DNA from: an uncultured Rhodospirillales bacterium
GTDB taxonomy: Bacteria > Pseudomonadota > Alphaproteobacteria > Reyranellales > Reyranellaceae
Direction of reading: 5' to 3'
DNA length: 64,000 bases
Assembly: GCA_902825855.1 (NCBI GenBank)
Contig: CADECW010000007.1
Coordinates: forward strand, 33,529 to 97,528
Positions 43,502 through 51,958 of the stretch are shown here, piece after piece. The translations under genes and the position numbers were made by a program. Numbering within the stretch: position 1 is the first letter of the stretch; every line of letters begins with the position of its first letter. The notes below the pieces were generated by a model that saw only the letters and a program-made list of their open reading frames with translations, had not been told where the DNA came from and did not search any database.

Positions 43502-43981
43502 GTGAGGATGCTGATCTCGATCGCGGCGTGCACCGCGCTCGGCGTGGCAGCGCCGATTTTCATCAACGCGAGCTGGGCGGCAACCGACGCCGAATGCCAG
43601 GACATGTGGAAGAAGGCCGACGCCAACAACGATGGCGTGCTCTCCGACAACGAGTCGATGCGGTACGTCGCGTTGATGAATGTCGGCAATCGCAAGGTCG
43701 CGACCGAGGGGCGCATCACCCAGGCCGAATTTATGGATGCCTGCAAGAACGACCTGTATGCGCCGCACAAGGCGGAGGCCGGCGCCCCGTTGAAGGGCGC
43801 CAACAGCTTCACCGAGGGGCAGGCTAAAGACCGGGCAATCGGCTATGGCGGCGTGGACAGCGTCTCCGGCCTCAAGAAGGACGATGACGGGATCTGGCGC
43901 GGCAAGGCCACGCGCGAGGGCAAGCCGGTCGAGATCGCCATCGACTACAAGGGCAACGTCGTCACTACGGCGCAGCAGTAA
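43502..43981 (+). CDS. Secreted EF-hand protein
   Basis: A 159-residue protein from GTG 43502 (GGAGG six bases upstream; the ATG two codons later is too far from it). A signal peptide covers about residues 1-26. A canonical EF-hand loop, D-A-N-N-D-G-V-L-S-D-N-E, lies at 40-51 with all calcium-ligand positions filled. The C-terminal part (about 105-155) resembles a PepSY-like or beta-sheet tail. It should be a periplasmic calcium-binding protein. It precedes the stress-type membrane protein gene by 20 bases, so they probably share a transcript. Confidence 0.65.
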   Translation: MRMLISIAACTALGVAAPIFINASWAATDAECQDMWKKADANNDGVLSDNESMRYVALMNVGNRKVATEGRITQAEFMDACKNDLYAPHKAEAGAPLKGANSFTEGQAKDRAIGYGGVDSVSGLKKDDDGIWRGKATREGKPVEIAIDYKGNVVTTAQQ

Positions 43982-44001
43982 CCCCATTCGCAGGAGACGA
44001 C

Positions 44002-44589
44002 ATGAGAACCGTATGCCGAGTTTACGACAGCTACGCGCAGGCCCGCGCGACCGTCGAGGCGCTGGAGAAGGCGGGCTTCGCCTCGCCTGATATCAGCCTG
44101 GTGGCCAACAAACACGTGAGCAAGGACTACGCCGACGTCGAGGAAGTCTCCGACGCCGCCAAGGGCGCAGGAATCGGCGGCGCACTGGGTGGCGGTGCCG
44201 GCCTGCTTGCCGGGCTTGGCCTCCTGGCGATTCCCGGCCTCGGCCCCGTAGTCGCGGCCGGCTGGCTCGCCTCTACAGCCGTCGGCGTCGCGGCGGGCGC
44301 CGCGACCGGCGGAATCGTTGGCGCGCTGGTGGATGTCGGAGTCGATCGCCAGCACGCCGAGGTCTATTCCGAAGCCATTCGCCGCGGCGGCACCATGGTT
44401 ACCGCGAAGGTGCGTGACGAAGATTCCACCCGCGCCGAAAACATCATGGATGGCCAGCGGCCGATCGACCCGGTCGGCCGGCGCGACGAATATCGCAAGA
44501 CCGGATGGCAGAAGTTCGACCAGGCTGCCCCGCCCTACCGTCCGGGCCAGGCCGAAATTGACCGCATGCGCGCCAACTGGCCGGGCTAG
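44002..44589 (+). CDS. General-stress-type protein with Gly-rich hydrophobic core
   Basis: A 195-residue protein. The N-terminal 45 residues have the V-x-x-V-Y-D-S-Y-x-x-A-x-x-x-V-E-x-L-E pattern of the general stress protein 17M/YflT-like fold. Then comes a glycine/alanine-rich hydrophobic stretch (about 54-112) that could form two membrane hairpins, then a beta segment and a polar tail. CAGGAGACGAC before the ATG is a clear ribosome-binding site. The role is presumed in envelope or osmotic stress from family resemblance; there is no direct evidence. Confidence 0.6.
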   Translation: MRTVCRVYDSYAQARATVEALEKAGFASPDISLVANKHVSKDYADVEEVSDAAKGAGIGGALGGGAGLLAGLGLLAIPGLGPVVAAGWLASTAVGVAAGAATGGIVGALVDVGVDRQHAEVYSEAIRRGGTMVTAKVRDEDSTRAENIMDGQRPIDPVGRRDEYRKTGWQKFDQAAPPYRPGQAEIDRMRANWPG

Positions 44590-44667
44590 TCTCTAAGGGA
44601 GTGCAAGCCAACAGGGAATGTCGCCCGCAGCGAGCGGGCGACATCGACTGTTCAAAGCGGCTGGGTG

Positions 44668-45093
44668 TCAGTCCGCTCCTTCATCGCGGCGGGTGCGCTC
44701 GAGACGCTCATGACGTTCCTGCGCCTCGACCGAGAGCGTGGCGATCGGACGGGCTTCCAGGCGCTTCAATGAGATCGGCTCGCCGGTCTCCTCGCAGTAG
44801 CCGTAGGTGCCTTCGTCGATCGACTTCATGGCGCTGTCGATCTTGGAGATAAGCTTGCGGAAGCGGTCGCGGGTGCGCAGTTCGAGGGAGCGATCGGTCT
44901 CGGCGGTGGCGCGATCGGCGAGATCGGGCTGCGCCAGGCTTTCCTCCTGCATGTTCTGCAGTGTCTGGTTGGACTCCTCGATAAGCTCGTTCTTCCACTT
45001 CAGCAGCTTCTGGCGGAAGTATTCCTGCTGCATCGGGTTCATGAAAGATTCGCGTTCGGTCGGCCGGTAATTCTGCGGCAACGTGATCGACAT
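44668..45093 (-). CDS. dksA: RNA polymerase-binding transcription factor DksA
   Basis: A 141-residue DksA. The coiled-coil tip carries D57-x-x-D60-x-A62, the acidic tip motif that reaches into the RNA polymerase secondary channel. The zinc-finger region keeps only one cysteine (C100) with T103 and others replaced, the usual zinc-poor alphaproteobacterial form. The start at 45093 was chosen because family members start there and GGAG lies 10 bases upstream; in-frame starts at 45183 and 45207 add unrelated residues. With ppGpp it would tune rRNA and amino-acid promoters. Confidence 0.9.
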   Translation of the reverse strand: MSITLPQNYRPTERESFMNPMQQEYFRQKLLKWKNELIEESNQTLQNMQEESLAQPDLADRATAETDRSLELRTRDRFRKLISKIDSAMKSIDEGTYGYCEETGEPISLKRLEARPIATLSVEAQERHERLERTRRDEGAD

Positions 45094-45291
45094 CGTCGGC
45101 AACTCCACTCGCAGCGAATACACGTCCGCCTCGGGGGAAGGCGGCTCTTGAGGCGCGCGGAGTATAGGGATGGTCGATGACATCGCAACATTGTTCGCTG
45201 TTGCCAACCACCACTTGTCGTGCAGTGCAGCAAAACCCCGCGAGGCAAATCCTCACGATCCGCGCGCAATTATGGTGCCAAAGTGGCAATC

Positions 45292-46038
45292 CTATTGCGC
45301 TGCAGCGAAGACGCCCAACCCCAGCAGCCTTGCAAAGCTGGCGCTGAGGTCGAAACTGCCAGCACCCCGTTCAGCTGCCTCTTCCAGGCTGAAGCCGTCG
45401 GCGATGCCGCGTACGAAGACGGCCTCTTCGGGCGACAGGGTTACGAAAGCGGCATCTTCCGGACCGCGCATCACCAGCAGGTACACGCCGCCAGTCGCCA
45501 GGTCGACCGTGTCCGCCGACGCGCCGGGCTGTGCAGCCCTCCAGATACGGTCCAGCGGATACGGCGAATTGAGCAGCGTCGTCCCTCGTGCGAGGCCCAG
45601 CCGCAACGCCGGCAGCTGGTCGGCTGGAACGGCGGCCAGGTCCGCGCTTGCGAGCCGGTCACCAGCGGGGGCGTGGAAGGCGAGGTTCAACGCCCAATCG
45701 AGGCGGGCGACATCGGGCAGGTACGGCAGGCCGCGGCTGGGCTCATGCTCGGCAATGAACTCCGGGAAGTCCTGACCGTACTCCGCCAGCACCGGCTGCG
45801 CAGGCAGCGAGCGACCGATGAAGCCGCGCACAAGGCTGCGGAAGAAATCAGCGCCGACCACCGCCATGACTGTCGGGAAAGTCGCGGCCAGGGCTCCGGC
45901 AAGACTGTCGAGGACATGGTGCCGGTGGATGCGCAGCCGTGCTGCCGCGGGCCGAATCTCCGCCACCAAGCCGGATTCGTCGTCACCGCGGAGATGGGCG
46001 GCGAAGGCCCTCTGAAGGTCACGCAGCGCGGACGGCAC
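45292..46038 (-). CDS. bufC: DUF2063 protein, bufferin-maturation partner BufC
   Basis: A 248-residue protein of the DUF2063/HvfC-BufC family. Its N-terminal helical domain (about 1-100) is the conserved recognition part that binds the precursor leader. It overlaps the bufB stop by 20 bases, so translation is coupled. In characterised systems BufC and the MNIO enzyme BufB together modify cysteines of the BufA peptide to thiooxazoles. The assignment rests on family plus gene order; no DoxX-type BufD follows here. Confidence 0.85.
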   Translation of the reverse strand: MPSALRDLQRAFAAHLRGDDESGLVAEIRPAAARLRIHRHHVLDSLAGALAATFPTVMAVVGADFFRSLVRGFIGRSLPAQPVLAEYGQDFPEFIAEHEPSRGLPYLPDVARLDWALNLAFHAPAGDRLASADLAAVPADQLPALRLGLARGTTLLNSPYPLDRIWRAAQPGASADTVDLATGGVYLLVMRGPEDAAFVTLSPEEAVFVRGIADGFSLEEAAERGAGSFDLSASFARLLGLGVFAAAQ

Positions 46039-46846
46039 GACGGCCTCCGACCGATGCGGCGCGCGCCGCCTCCTCCAGCAGGACCGGCAAGGTCGGCAGA
46101 TCGGTGTCCCATTCGATCAGCGACGGCCGGCGACCGAAGCGCTCGACGACGTCGGCGAACAACTTCCACACGCCCTCGCTGACGCGGCTGCCATGATCGT
46201 CGATCAGGACCCGCTCGCCGTCGGCGTCGTTCACGGCATGACCGGCAAGGTGATACTGGGTGATCGCTTCGCCGGGCAGGTCGAACCAGTCTCGCGCGAC
46301 GAGCCCGAGATTGTGGGCCGTCACCGCGATGTTGTTGACGTCCAGCAACAGCCCGCATCCGCTGCGCCGGGACACCTCGGCCAGGAATTCCGGCTCGCTC
46401 ATCGTCGAGTGCGCGAAGGCAAGATAGCACGACGGATTCTCGACCGAGATCGTACGGCCGAGCGCCTCCTGCAGGCGCTGGACGTTGCGCACGACGACCG
46501 TCAGCGCCTCTTCGGTGTAAGGCAGCGGCAGCAGGTCGTTGAAGTAGCGCCCGTCGAAGCTGCTCCAGGAAAGATGATCGGACACCAGGGACGGTTCGAG
46601 GCGCTTCACCAGCGCGGAGACACGTGCCAGGTGCGCCTCATCGAGGCCGTCGACCGACCCCAGCGACAGGCCGACCGCGTGCATGGACAGGGCGTAGTCT
46701 GATCGCAGGCTTTCGAGAGCCTCCTGCGCCGGCGAGCCGGCGAGATAGTTCTCCGCGTGGATTTCCAGGAAGCCGATCGCCGGCCGTTCGCGCCCGATCT
46801 CGGCAAGATGCGGCGCGCGCAATCCGATGCCCGCGACTGGCTGCAT
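46019..46846 (-). CDS. bufB: DUF692 multinuclear iron oxidase (MNIO), BufB
   Basis: A 275-residue TIM-barrel protein of the MNIO (DUF692) family. Candidate iron ligands and active-site residues are seen in EIHAENY (33-39), SDHLSW, SVENPSCY, LLDVNNIAV, HLAGH and EWDTDLP, which is the expected order. It would oxidise cysteine residues of the small BufA peptide to 5-thiooxazoles, which chelate copper. The ATG lies six bases after the bufA stop. A longer reading through 47008 is out of family and rejected. Confidence 0.9.
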   Translation of the reverse strand: MQPVAGIGLRAPHLAEIGRERPAIGFLEIHAENYLAGSPAQEALESLRSDYALSMHAVGLSLGSVDGLDEAHLARVSALVKRLEPSLVSDHLSWSSFDGRYFNDLLPLPYTEEALTVVVRNVQRLQEALGRTISVENPSCYLAFAHSTMSEPEFLAEVSRRSGCGLLLDVNNIAVTAHNLGLVARDWFDLPGEAITQYHLAGHAVNDADGERVLIDDHGSRVSEGVWKLFADVVERFGRRPSLIEWDTDLPTLPVLLEEAARAASVGGRRAVRAA

Positions 46847-46851
46847 GGCGA

Positions 46852-47097
46852 TCAGCCGGCAGTCGGTTTGCCGCCGACCAGCTTGTCGCAGACGCCCTTC
46901 GGCACCGAGATCCACGCGTCGGCCTGGGAATCGGTCTTCGAGGTGCCGGCACAGGACGACTTGGCCGTCTGGCAGTCGTTCTTGCCGGCCTTGGCGACGC
47001 CGTAGCACTTCTCCATGTTGCCCTGCGCCTGCGTCGCGGCCGGCAGCACCAAGGCAGCCGCAAGGGCCGAGGCAATGGCGATACGGGTGGTGGTCAT
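46852..47097 (-). CDS. bufA: DUF2282 bufferin precursor peptide BufA
   Basis: An 81-residue precursor. A Sec signal (residues 1-25, cleavage near ATQAQ) is followed by a short lysine-rich peptide with four cysteines, C31, C42, C49 and C70. The pattern K-C-Y-G-V-A-K-A-G-K-N-D-C is the hallmark of DUF2282. In bufferins the inner cysteines become thiooxazoles and the outer two can form a disulfide; the mature peptide is exported and sequesters copper. GGAGG about 10 bases before the ATG supports the start. It is the first gene of bufA-bufB-bufC. Confidence 0.88.
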   Translation of the reverse strand: MTTTRIAIASALAAALVLPAATQAQGNMEKCYGVAKAGKNDCQTAKSSCAGTSKTDSQADAWISVPKGVCDKLVGGKPTAG

Positions 47098-47155
47098 CGG
47101 TATCCTCCTTGAGCGAAGATGGGCGTCATATACATCACGAGGGAGTCACTAAAGC

Positions 47156-47365
47156 TTGTTCGACAAGCCGGGCAATGCGCTGCTCTCGCCGGGCGACTTC
47201 GTGCGTCAGCCCGAACGTCCCGACTGGGGTCTGGGCCAGGTCCAGTCGATGATCGGGCATCGCATCACCGTCAATTTCGAGAACGCCGGCAAGCTGGTCA
47301 TCGACGGGAACGTGGTAGAGCTGGAGCTGGTCCCATCGTCCTCAGCTGATCGGCCGCGGCGGTGA
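47156..47365 (+). CDS. DUF3553 protein
   Basis: A 69-residue protein of the small DUF3553 family: the core L-S-P-G-D-F-V-R-x-P-E-R-P-D-W-G-L-G-Q-V-Q-S is recognised by its W-G-x-G-Q-V segment and a following I-T-V-N-F-E-x-A-G-K. It is a small beta-barrel resembling the CarD/TRCF interaction fold, with unknown function. The start is a TTG at 47156 with GAGGGAG 10 bases upstream; no ATG is in frame. Its last 68 bases overlap the 3-prime end of the convergent mobA. Confidence 0.7.
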   Translation: MFDKPGNALLSPGDFVRQPERPDWGLGQVQSMIGHRITVNFENAGKLVIDGNVVELELVPSSSADRPRR

Positions 47366-48008
47366 GGTCCGCCGGCGTGTTGACGTTGAGAAAAGCTCCG
47401 GTGCCGCCTGGCCAGCGGAGCTCCGCCAGCTCGTAACGCTCGGCAAACGCCTCGACACGCCGTAGCCCTTCCTCGAGCAGCGCCCGCCTGAGATCACCGG
47501 CAAGCTTCACGGACCACACGGCCAGTGCATGTTCTCGGCGACTGCCGTGCCGCACCATCAGCACGTCGGGCTCGGGCACATGCATGAGGCCGCAAAGGCG
47601 CACAGTAAGATCGAGCGGCAGGAACGGCGCATCGGCCGGCGCCGTCAGGATCCAGCTCGCATGGGGATGGTGTCTGACGGCCCATTCCATCCCCGCCAGC
47701 ACGCCAGCAAGGGGCCCAAGTCGGCGGCCTTCGCGCGCCGCGGCGCGACGTACGTCGGCCGGATCGGGGATCACCGGCACCTTGAGCGCGCGCACGCCCG
47801 GCAGCGGATCGTTGGCGACGACGACGAGGTCCATGACCTGCGGCCGCAGTCGCTCCACCACATGCGCCACCATGGGCCGCCCGCCCAGCGGCCTGAGCGG
47901 CTTCAGCAGGCCCGGCCCCATGCGTCGTCCCTCGCCGCCCGCCAGCACGACGCCGACCAATGCGCCGGCCCGCACCGGACCGAAATGTTGCACCGATTTC
48001 CCTGGCAT
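47298..48008 (-). CDS. mobA: Molybdenum cofactor guanylyltransferase
   Basis: A 236-residue nucleotidyltransferase with the GTP-binding loop L-A-G-G-E-G-R-R-M-G at 22-31, a lysine in L-L-K-P-L-R-P-L-G-G, and the metal-binding D in PADAPFLP. MobA attaches GMP to molybdopterin to make MGD, the cofactor that the molybdopterin oxidoreductase at 9121-11535 would need. The start at 48008 is the first methionine close to the conserved core, although its ribosome-binding site is weak. It overlaps the DUF3553 gene at the 3-prime end. Confidence 0.82.
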   Translation of the reverse strand: MPGKSVQHFGPVRAGALVGVVLAGGEGRRMGPGLLKPLRPLGGRPMVAHVVERLRPQVMDLVVVANDPLPGVRALKVPVIPDPADVRRAAAREGRRLGPLAGVLAGMEWAVRHHPHASWILTAPADAPFLPLDLTVRLCGLMHVPEPDVLMVRHGSRREHALAVWSVKLAGDLRRALLEEGLRRVEAFAERYELAELRWPGGTGAFLNVNTPADLTAAADQLRTMGPAPALPRSRR

Positions 48009-48054
48009 GATGGCACTATGCGAACGACTGGATAATGTGCAAGGGGAGGAAATC

Positions 48055-48855
48055 ATGGCGTTCAGCATCGGCAAGGCCGCGAACTGGCTGCATCAGGTGC
48101 ATCGTTCGCGCGCCGTCGTCGGCTGGTGGCCCGAGCAATTCGCGATCGAGGACGAGCGCACCGCCTACAAGGTGCAGGATGCGCTCCTGAAGAAGCTGGT
48201 GCCGAGGCAGGGGCCGCTGGTCGGCTACAAGATCGCACTGACCTCGCCGCAGATCTGGGAGCAGACAGGGCTTCGTGGTCCTGCCTACGGGCCGATCCGC
48301 AAGAAGCGCGTCTTCGAGCACAAGGCCTCGGTTCGCGCCGACCAGTGGGCGAGGCTCGGCGTTGAACTCGAGGTCATCCTCACCGTCGGCGCCGATGTGC
48401 CGCGGCCCAAGGCCAAGCCTTACGACAAGGACTCGATCGAGCCCTACATCGGCGAGGCGCGCGCCGGCTTCGAACTGATCGAAGATCGCGGCGCCGACTA
48501 CAGCCGGCTCACCATCCCCTGGCTGGTGATGGATGTCGGCTGGAACGGCGGCTCGTTGCTCGCCAAACCCAACAGGAACTGGAAGAACCTCGACATCGGC
48601 AACCTCGAGGGCTCGATCGCCTTCGACGGCAAGGTCATGCGCACCGGCAACTCGGGCGACGTGCTCGGCCATTGCTACAATTCGCTGGCCTGGCTCGCCA
48701 ACAAGCTTGGCGAACACGGCAAGACCTTGAAGAAAGGCATGATCGTCTCGACCGGCAGCATGGTCGCCTGCCAGTTCGTGCCGCCGGGCAGCACCGCCGT
48801 CGGCACGATCGCGGGCCTGGGCGAGGTGACCCTCAAGTACGAACTGCCGCGTTAG
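48055..48855 (+). CDS. 2-keto-4-pentenoate hydratase-family protein
   Basis: A 266-residue protein of the MhpD/DmpE-type hydratase/decarboxylase family (fumarylacetoacetase-related fold). Family features include G-Y-K-I-A-L-T-S (near 58-65), an E-L-E-V-I metal-binding acidic segment near 102-106, and a late S-T-G-S-M-V block. AGGGGAGGAAA before the ATG is a strong ribosome-binding site. It would hydrate or decarboxylate an enol intermediate of aromatic or sugar-acid catabolism. No pathway genes adjoin. Confidence 0.82.
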   Translation: MAFSIGKAANWLHQVHRSRAVVGWWPEQFAIEDERTAYKVQDALLKKLVPRQGPLVGYKIALTSPQIWEQTGLRGPAYGPIRKKRVFEHKASVRADQWARLGVELEVILTVGADVPRPKAKPYDKDSIEPYIGEARAGFELIEDRGADYSRLTIPWLVMDVGWNGGSLLAKPNRNWKNLDIGNLEGSIAFDGKVMRTGNSGDVLGHCYNSLAWLANKLGEHGKTLKKGMIVSTGSMVACQFVPPGSTAVGTIAGLGEVTLKYELPR

Positions 48856-48922
48856 GCAGGTCTGCACGGTGATCTGGGGATCGCGGCAGTGGCTGGCCAT
48901 CGGGATTGCGAGAAGCGAGAGC

Positions 48923-49642
48923 TCAGCGCGAGTCCGCGTCGCGCTCCCATGCCAGCGACCAATCCGGCCTGAGCTGCCGCCATGACAGGCGTCGCACCGC
49001 ATCGCGGCCGACGACCAACGCGTCGTAGTCGTCGGGGAAGAGCTGGGCGATGGCCGGATCAAGGGCATTCAATCCGCCAGCGTAGGTGCCGAAGGCTGGC
49101 AGGATCAATCGATGGCCGTCGGTCAGGAAGCAGCGCCGTCGCATCCCACGGCCGCGCACCGTGAGCGCCGCGACGGGGTGGAAATGACCGGACACCTCGC
49201 CGCGCGCCGGGCCGAACTGCGCCTCGTGGCGGAAGATCAGTGGACCGTCATTGATCTCCTCGGCGACCTCGCCCCAGCCGGAGGGCGGCGGTGAGGGATC
49301 ATGGTTGCCAGCGATCCAGACGAACCGCGCGCGCCGCACCAACCCCTCGATCATGCGGCGGTCGATGTCGGGCAACCGTTCGCTTGCCGTGCGGTCATGG
49401 AAGGAATCCCCCAGGCAGACGACCGTCTCCGGCTGCAGCACGTCGATCAGGGCCGTCAGCATCGCCAGCGTCTGGCGCGTGTCGTGACGCGGCAGGAGCT
49501 TGCGCGCGTGGACCGCGTACGACGAGCCCTTCTCCAGGTGAAGGTCGGCCACCGCCAGCAGCCGCCGCGCCGGCCAGTGCAATGCGCCTGCCGGCAATGC
49601 CTGCAGTTTCTCGCCGGCACAATCGAACTCGAAAGGCATCAT
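48923..49642 (-). CDS. pdeM: Ligase-associated DNA damage response endonuclease PdeM-like
   Basis: A 239-residue calcineurin-type metallophosphoesterase. Metal-binding residues: D33-x-H35, G-D79 (LGDSFHD), G-N113-H114-D115 and a late G-H-F-H-P. It resembles PdeM, which in many bacteria sits beside an ATP-dependent DNA ligase, an exonuclease and a Lhr-type helicase; none is visible in this window. The start at 49642 gives two successive methionines and is not well supported by a ribosome-binding site. It is divergent from eipB. Confidence 0.75.
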   Translation of the reverse strand: MMPFEFDCAGEKLQALPAGALHWPARRLLAVADLHLEKGSSYAVHARKLLPRHDTRQTLAMLTALIDVLQPETVVCLGDSFHDRTASERLPDIDRRMIEGLVRRARFVWIAGNHDPSPPPSGWGEVAEEINDGPLIFRHEAQFGPARGEVSGHFHPVAALTVRGRGMRRRCFLTDGHRLILPAFGTYAGGLNALDPAIAQLFPDDYDALVVGRDAVRRLSWRQLRPDWSLAWERDADSR

Positions 49643-49735
49643 GGGCGAGGTGACCGCCGGAATACCGCCAAGATGTCGGGCAATCTCATGGCGCGCACGA
49701 TTGACCCGACGGCGGGCAATGCGCAAGGTGGTGCG

Positions 49736-50527
49736 ATGCGTCGTCTCGTGCGTTTCGTTCTTGCAGGGGCCGTGCTCGCGCCCGGCCTCGCCTTGGCGGA
49801 GGTCCAGCCGCACCGCGCCGAATATGTACTGCGCCTCGGCGTGGCGGCAAACGCGCCTTCCATCGGCGTGGCAGTTCAAGACCTTTCGCTGGATTGCAGC
49901 GGCTGGCGTCTCAAACGCGACATCAAGACCGAGATCGCCCTCACCGCCTCCTGGAAGATGAGCCTCGCCTCCAAGCTCGACGGCCACGAGCCCAAAGGCG
50001 GCAACGCCTTCCGCTACACCACCGTGCAGGTCCAGAACGGCAGCGAGCGTGAGTTCAAGGGCCGGGTGCAGCGCCAGGGCGGCGACCTCAAGGCCGAGAT
50101 CGTCCAACCTGGCGGGTCGCCCAACCAGTTCGTGCTGCCTCCCCCCACGCTCATGCCGGTCGCCGGCGTCAATCACCTGATCGAGAGGTTGCAGGCCAAT
50201 GCCGCCAACTTCCCGACCTTGATGTTCGACGCCGAGTTGCTGGGCGACGCCTTGCTGATCGAGGTAACGGAGCAGCAGCGTGACCAGCTGCGCCCCGCGC
50301 GGCCCGCCGACAAGCCCTTGACGGCGCCAAAGGGCAAATCGTGGCCAGTCTTCATGACGTTTACCCGCGGCCGTCAGCAGGACACACGGCCATTGTTCAG
50401 CGTCGCCGCCCAAGTTTTCGACAACGGCGTGTTCGATCGGCTGACAATCGAGACCGGACTGGTCACGGTGACCGCCGACCTGCAGGCGCTGGAGATGCGG
50501 CCCCTCCCCAACTGCCCGAGGTCCTAG
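49736..50527 (+). CDS. eipB: EipB-family (DUF1849) periplasmic envelope protein
   Basis: A 263-residue protein with a signal peptide (about residues 1-21, cleavage LALA-E). Two cysteines, C54 in L-D-C-S-G-W and C260 near the very C-terminus, sit like the conserved disulfide pair that closes the EipB beta-spiral. EipB is needed for envelope integrity in Brucella and Caulobacter relatives. The start at 49736 is preceded by AAGGTGG. It is divergent from pdeM, separated by 93 bases. Confidence 0.8.
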   Translation: MRRLVRFVLAGAVLAPGLALAEVQPHRAEYVLRLGVAANAPSIGVAVQDLSLDCSGWRLKRDIKTEIALTASWKMSLASKLDGHEPKGGNAFRYTTVQVQNGSEREFKGRVQRQGGDLKAEIVQPGGSPNQFVLPPPTLMPVAGVNHLIERLQANAANFPTLMFDAELLGDALLIEVTEQQRDQLRPARPADKPLTAPKGKSWPVFMTFTRGRQQDTRPLFSVAAQVFDNGVFDRLTIETGLVTVTADLQALEMRPLPNCPRS

Positions 50528-50563
50528 TTTCAGGAAGCACGGGCCTCAGCCCCTGCGCACTCA

Positions 50564-50569
50564 TGATCC
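50564..50569 (+). promoter_or_regulatory. TGATCC, possible RpoE/ChrR-type -35 element
   Basis: TGATCC lies 52 bases before the ATG of the FAD oxidoreductase. This hexamer is the -35 reported for sigma-E/ChrR promoters in Rhodobacter, which control a similar oxidoreductase/cyclopropane-synthase gene set. No convincing matching -10 is visible at the expected spacing, so the call is weak. Confidence 0.25.
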
Positions 50570-50620
50570 GATCTGCCCGCACCGGCGTACCTGAAAGGTA
50601 GTCGGTAGCGGGGTCAGAGA

Positions 50621-51958
50621 ATGAAAGTTGCGGTCATCGGCGCCGGCGTTGCAGGTCTCGGCGCGGCGTGGTTGTTGAGCCGCCAGCACGATGTCGTGAT
50701 CTACGAGCGCGAGAGCCGGTTCGGCGGCCACGCCTGCACGGTCGATGCGCCGTCGGCAGGGCGCAGCCAGCCGGTCGATGTCGGCTTCATCGTCTTCAAC
50801 GAGCACAACTATCCCAACCTCATCGCCCTGTTCGACCATCTCGGCGTGCCGACCCAGCCGTCGGACATGTCTTTCGCCGTCAGCCTCGATGGTGGCCGCT
50901 TCGAGTACGGCAGCTCCCTCACTGCTTTTTTGGCGCAGCGGCGCAACATGGTGCAACCGTCTTTCCTGCGCATGACGCACGACATCCTGCGCTTCAACCG
51001 CCTGGCGCCCCGCCTGCTCGACAAGTGCGAGGACCTCGACTTCACGATCGGCGACTTCGTCGAAAGTGCGGGGCTTGGTGCGGCCTTCCGCGACCGCTAC
51101 CTCGTGCCGATGGCGGCCTGCATCTGGTCGACACCGCTCGGCCGCATGCTCGACTATCCGGCGCAGACCTTCGTGCGCTTCTTCTACAACCACGGCCTGC
51201 TCAGCGTCGGCCCGCAGCTCGCCTGGCGCACGGTGCGGGGCGGCAGCCGCAGCTATGTCGAGCGCATCGTGGCGCCGCTGCGTCAGCGCGCGCGGCTCGC
51301 CACGCCAGCCGGCGCGATCCGCCGCGGCCACGACGGCGTGCTTGTCCGCGATACAACCGGCAACTGGGACCGCTTCGACAAGGCGATCCTCGCCTGCCAT
51401 GCCGATCAGGCGCTGGCGCTGCTGAGCGACCCGGACGCGCGTGAGCGCGACCTGCTCGGCCGCTTCTGCTATTCCTCGAACGAGGTCTGGCTTCATGCCG
51501 ACACAGCATTGATGCCGAGCCGACGTTCGATATGGTCGAGCTGGAACTACGTGGCCAACAGCGAGGACCGCGACAGCCCGGTGAGCGTGACGTACTGGAT
51601 GAACCGCCTGCAGGATCTGCCCGACAGCACGCCGCTGTTCGTATCGGTCAATCCCGGCCGCACGCCCGCCACGGCGTTGCAGCGTTTCACCTTCGAGCAT
51701 CCGATGTACGACGCCGCCGCGATCCGTGCCCAGCGCAACCTGCATGCCATCCAGGGTGTGCGTGACACCTTCTTCTGTGGCAGCTACTGCGGCTACGGTT
51801 TCCACGAGGACGCACTGTCGGCCGGCCTCGACGTCGCCGAGCAGCTCGGTGTGCGTCGACCGTGGCGCAAACCCGACGAGCATCGCCACATCGGCGTTCC
51901 ACCGCGCGTGGTGGCCGACGCGCCGATCGGCACCTTACCCGTACCGGTCGTGCCGTGA
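50621..51958 (+). CDS. NAD(P)/FAD-dependent amine-oxidase-like oxidoreductase
   Basis: A 445-residue flavoprotein with the dinucleotide motif G-A-G-V-A-G-L-G at 7-14 and a second FAD-binding region near the C-terminus (G-S-Y-C-G-Y-G-F-H-E-D near 387-397). The family is annotated as FAD-dependent oxidoreductase and usually sits upstream of DUF1365 and cyclopropane-fatty-acid-synthase genes, as it does here, where related proteins take part in modified membrane fatty acids. It overlaps the DUF1365 gene by four bases (GTGA). Confidence 0.82.
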   Translation: MKVAVIGAGVAGLGAAWLLSRQHDVVIYERESRFGGHACTVDAPSAGRSQPVDVGFIVFNEHNYPNLIALFDHLGVPTQPSDMSFAVSLDGGRFEYGSSLTAFLAQRRNMVQPSFLRMTHDILRFNRLAPRLLDKCEDLDFTIGDFVESAGLGAAFRDRYLVPMAACIWSTPLGRMLDYPAQTFVRFFYNHGLLSVGPQLAWRTVRGGSRSYVERIVAPLRQRARLATPAGAIRRGHDGVLVRDTTGNWDRFDKAILACHADQALALLSDPDARERDLLGRFCYSSNEVWLHADTALMPSRRSIWSSWNYVANSEDRDSPVSVTYWMNRLQDLPDSTPLFVSVNPGRTPATALQRFTFEHPMYDAAAIRAQRNLHAIQGVRDTFFCGSYCGYGFHEDALSAGLDVAEQLGVRRPWRKPDEHRHIGVPPRVVADAPIGTLPVPVVP

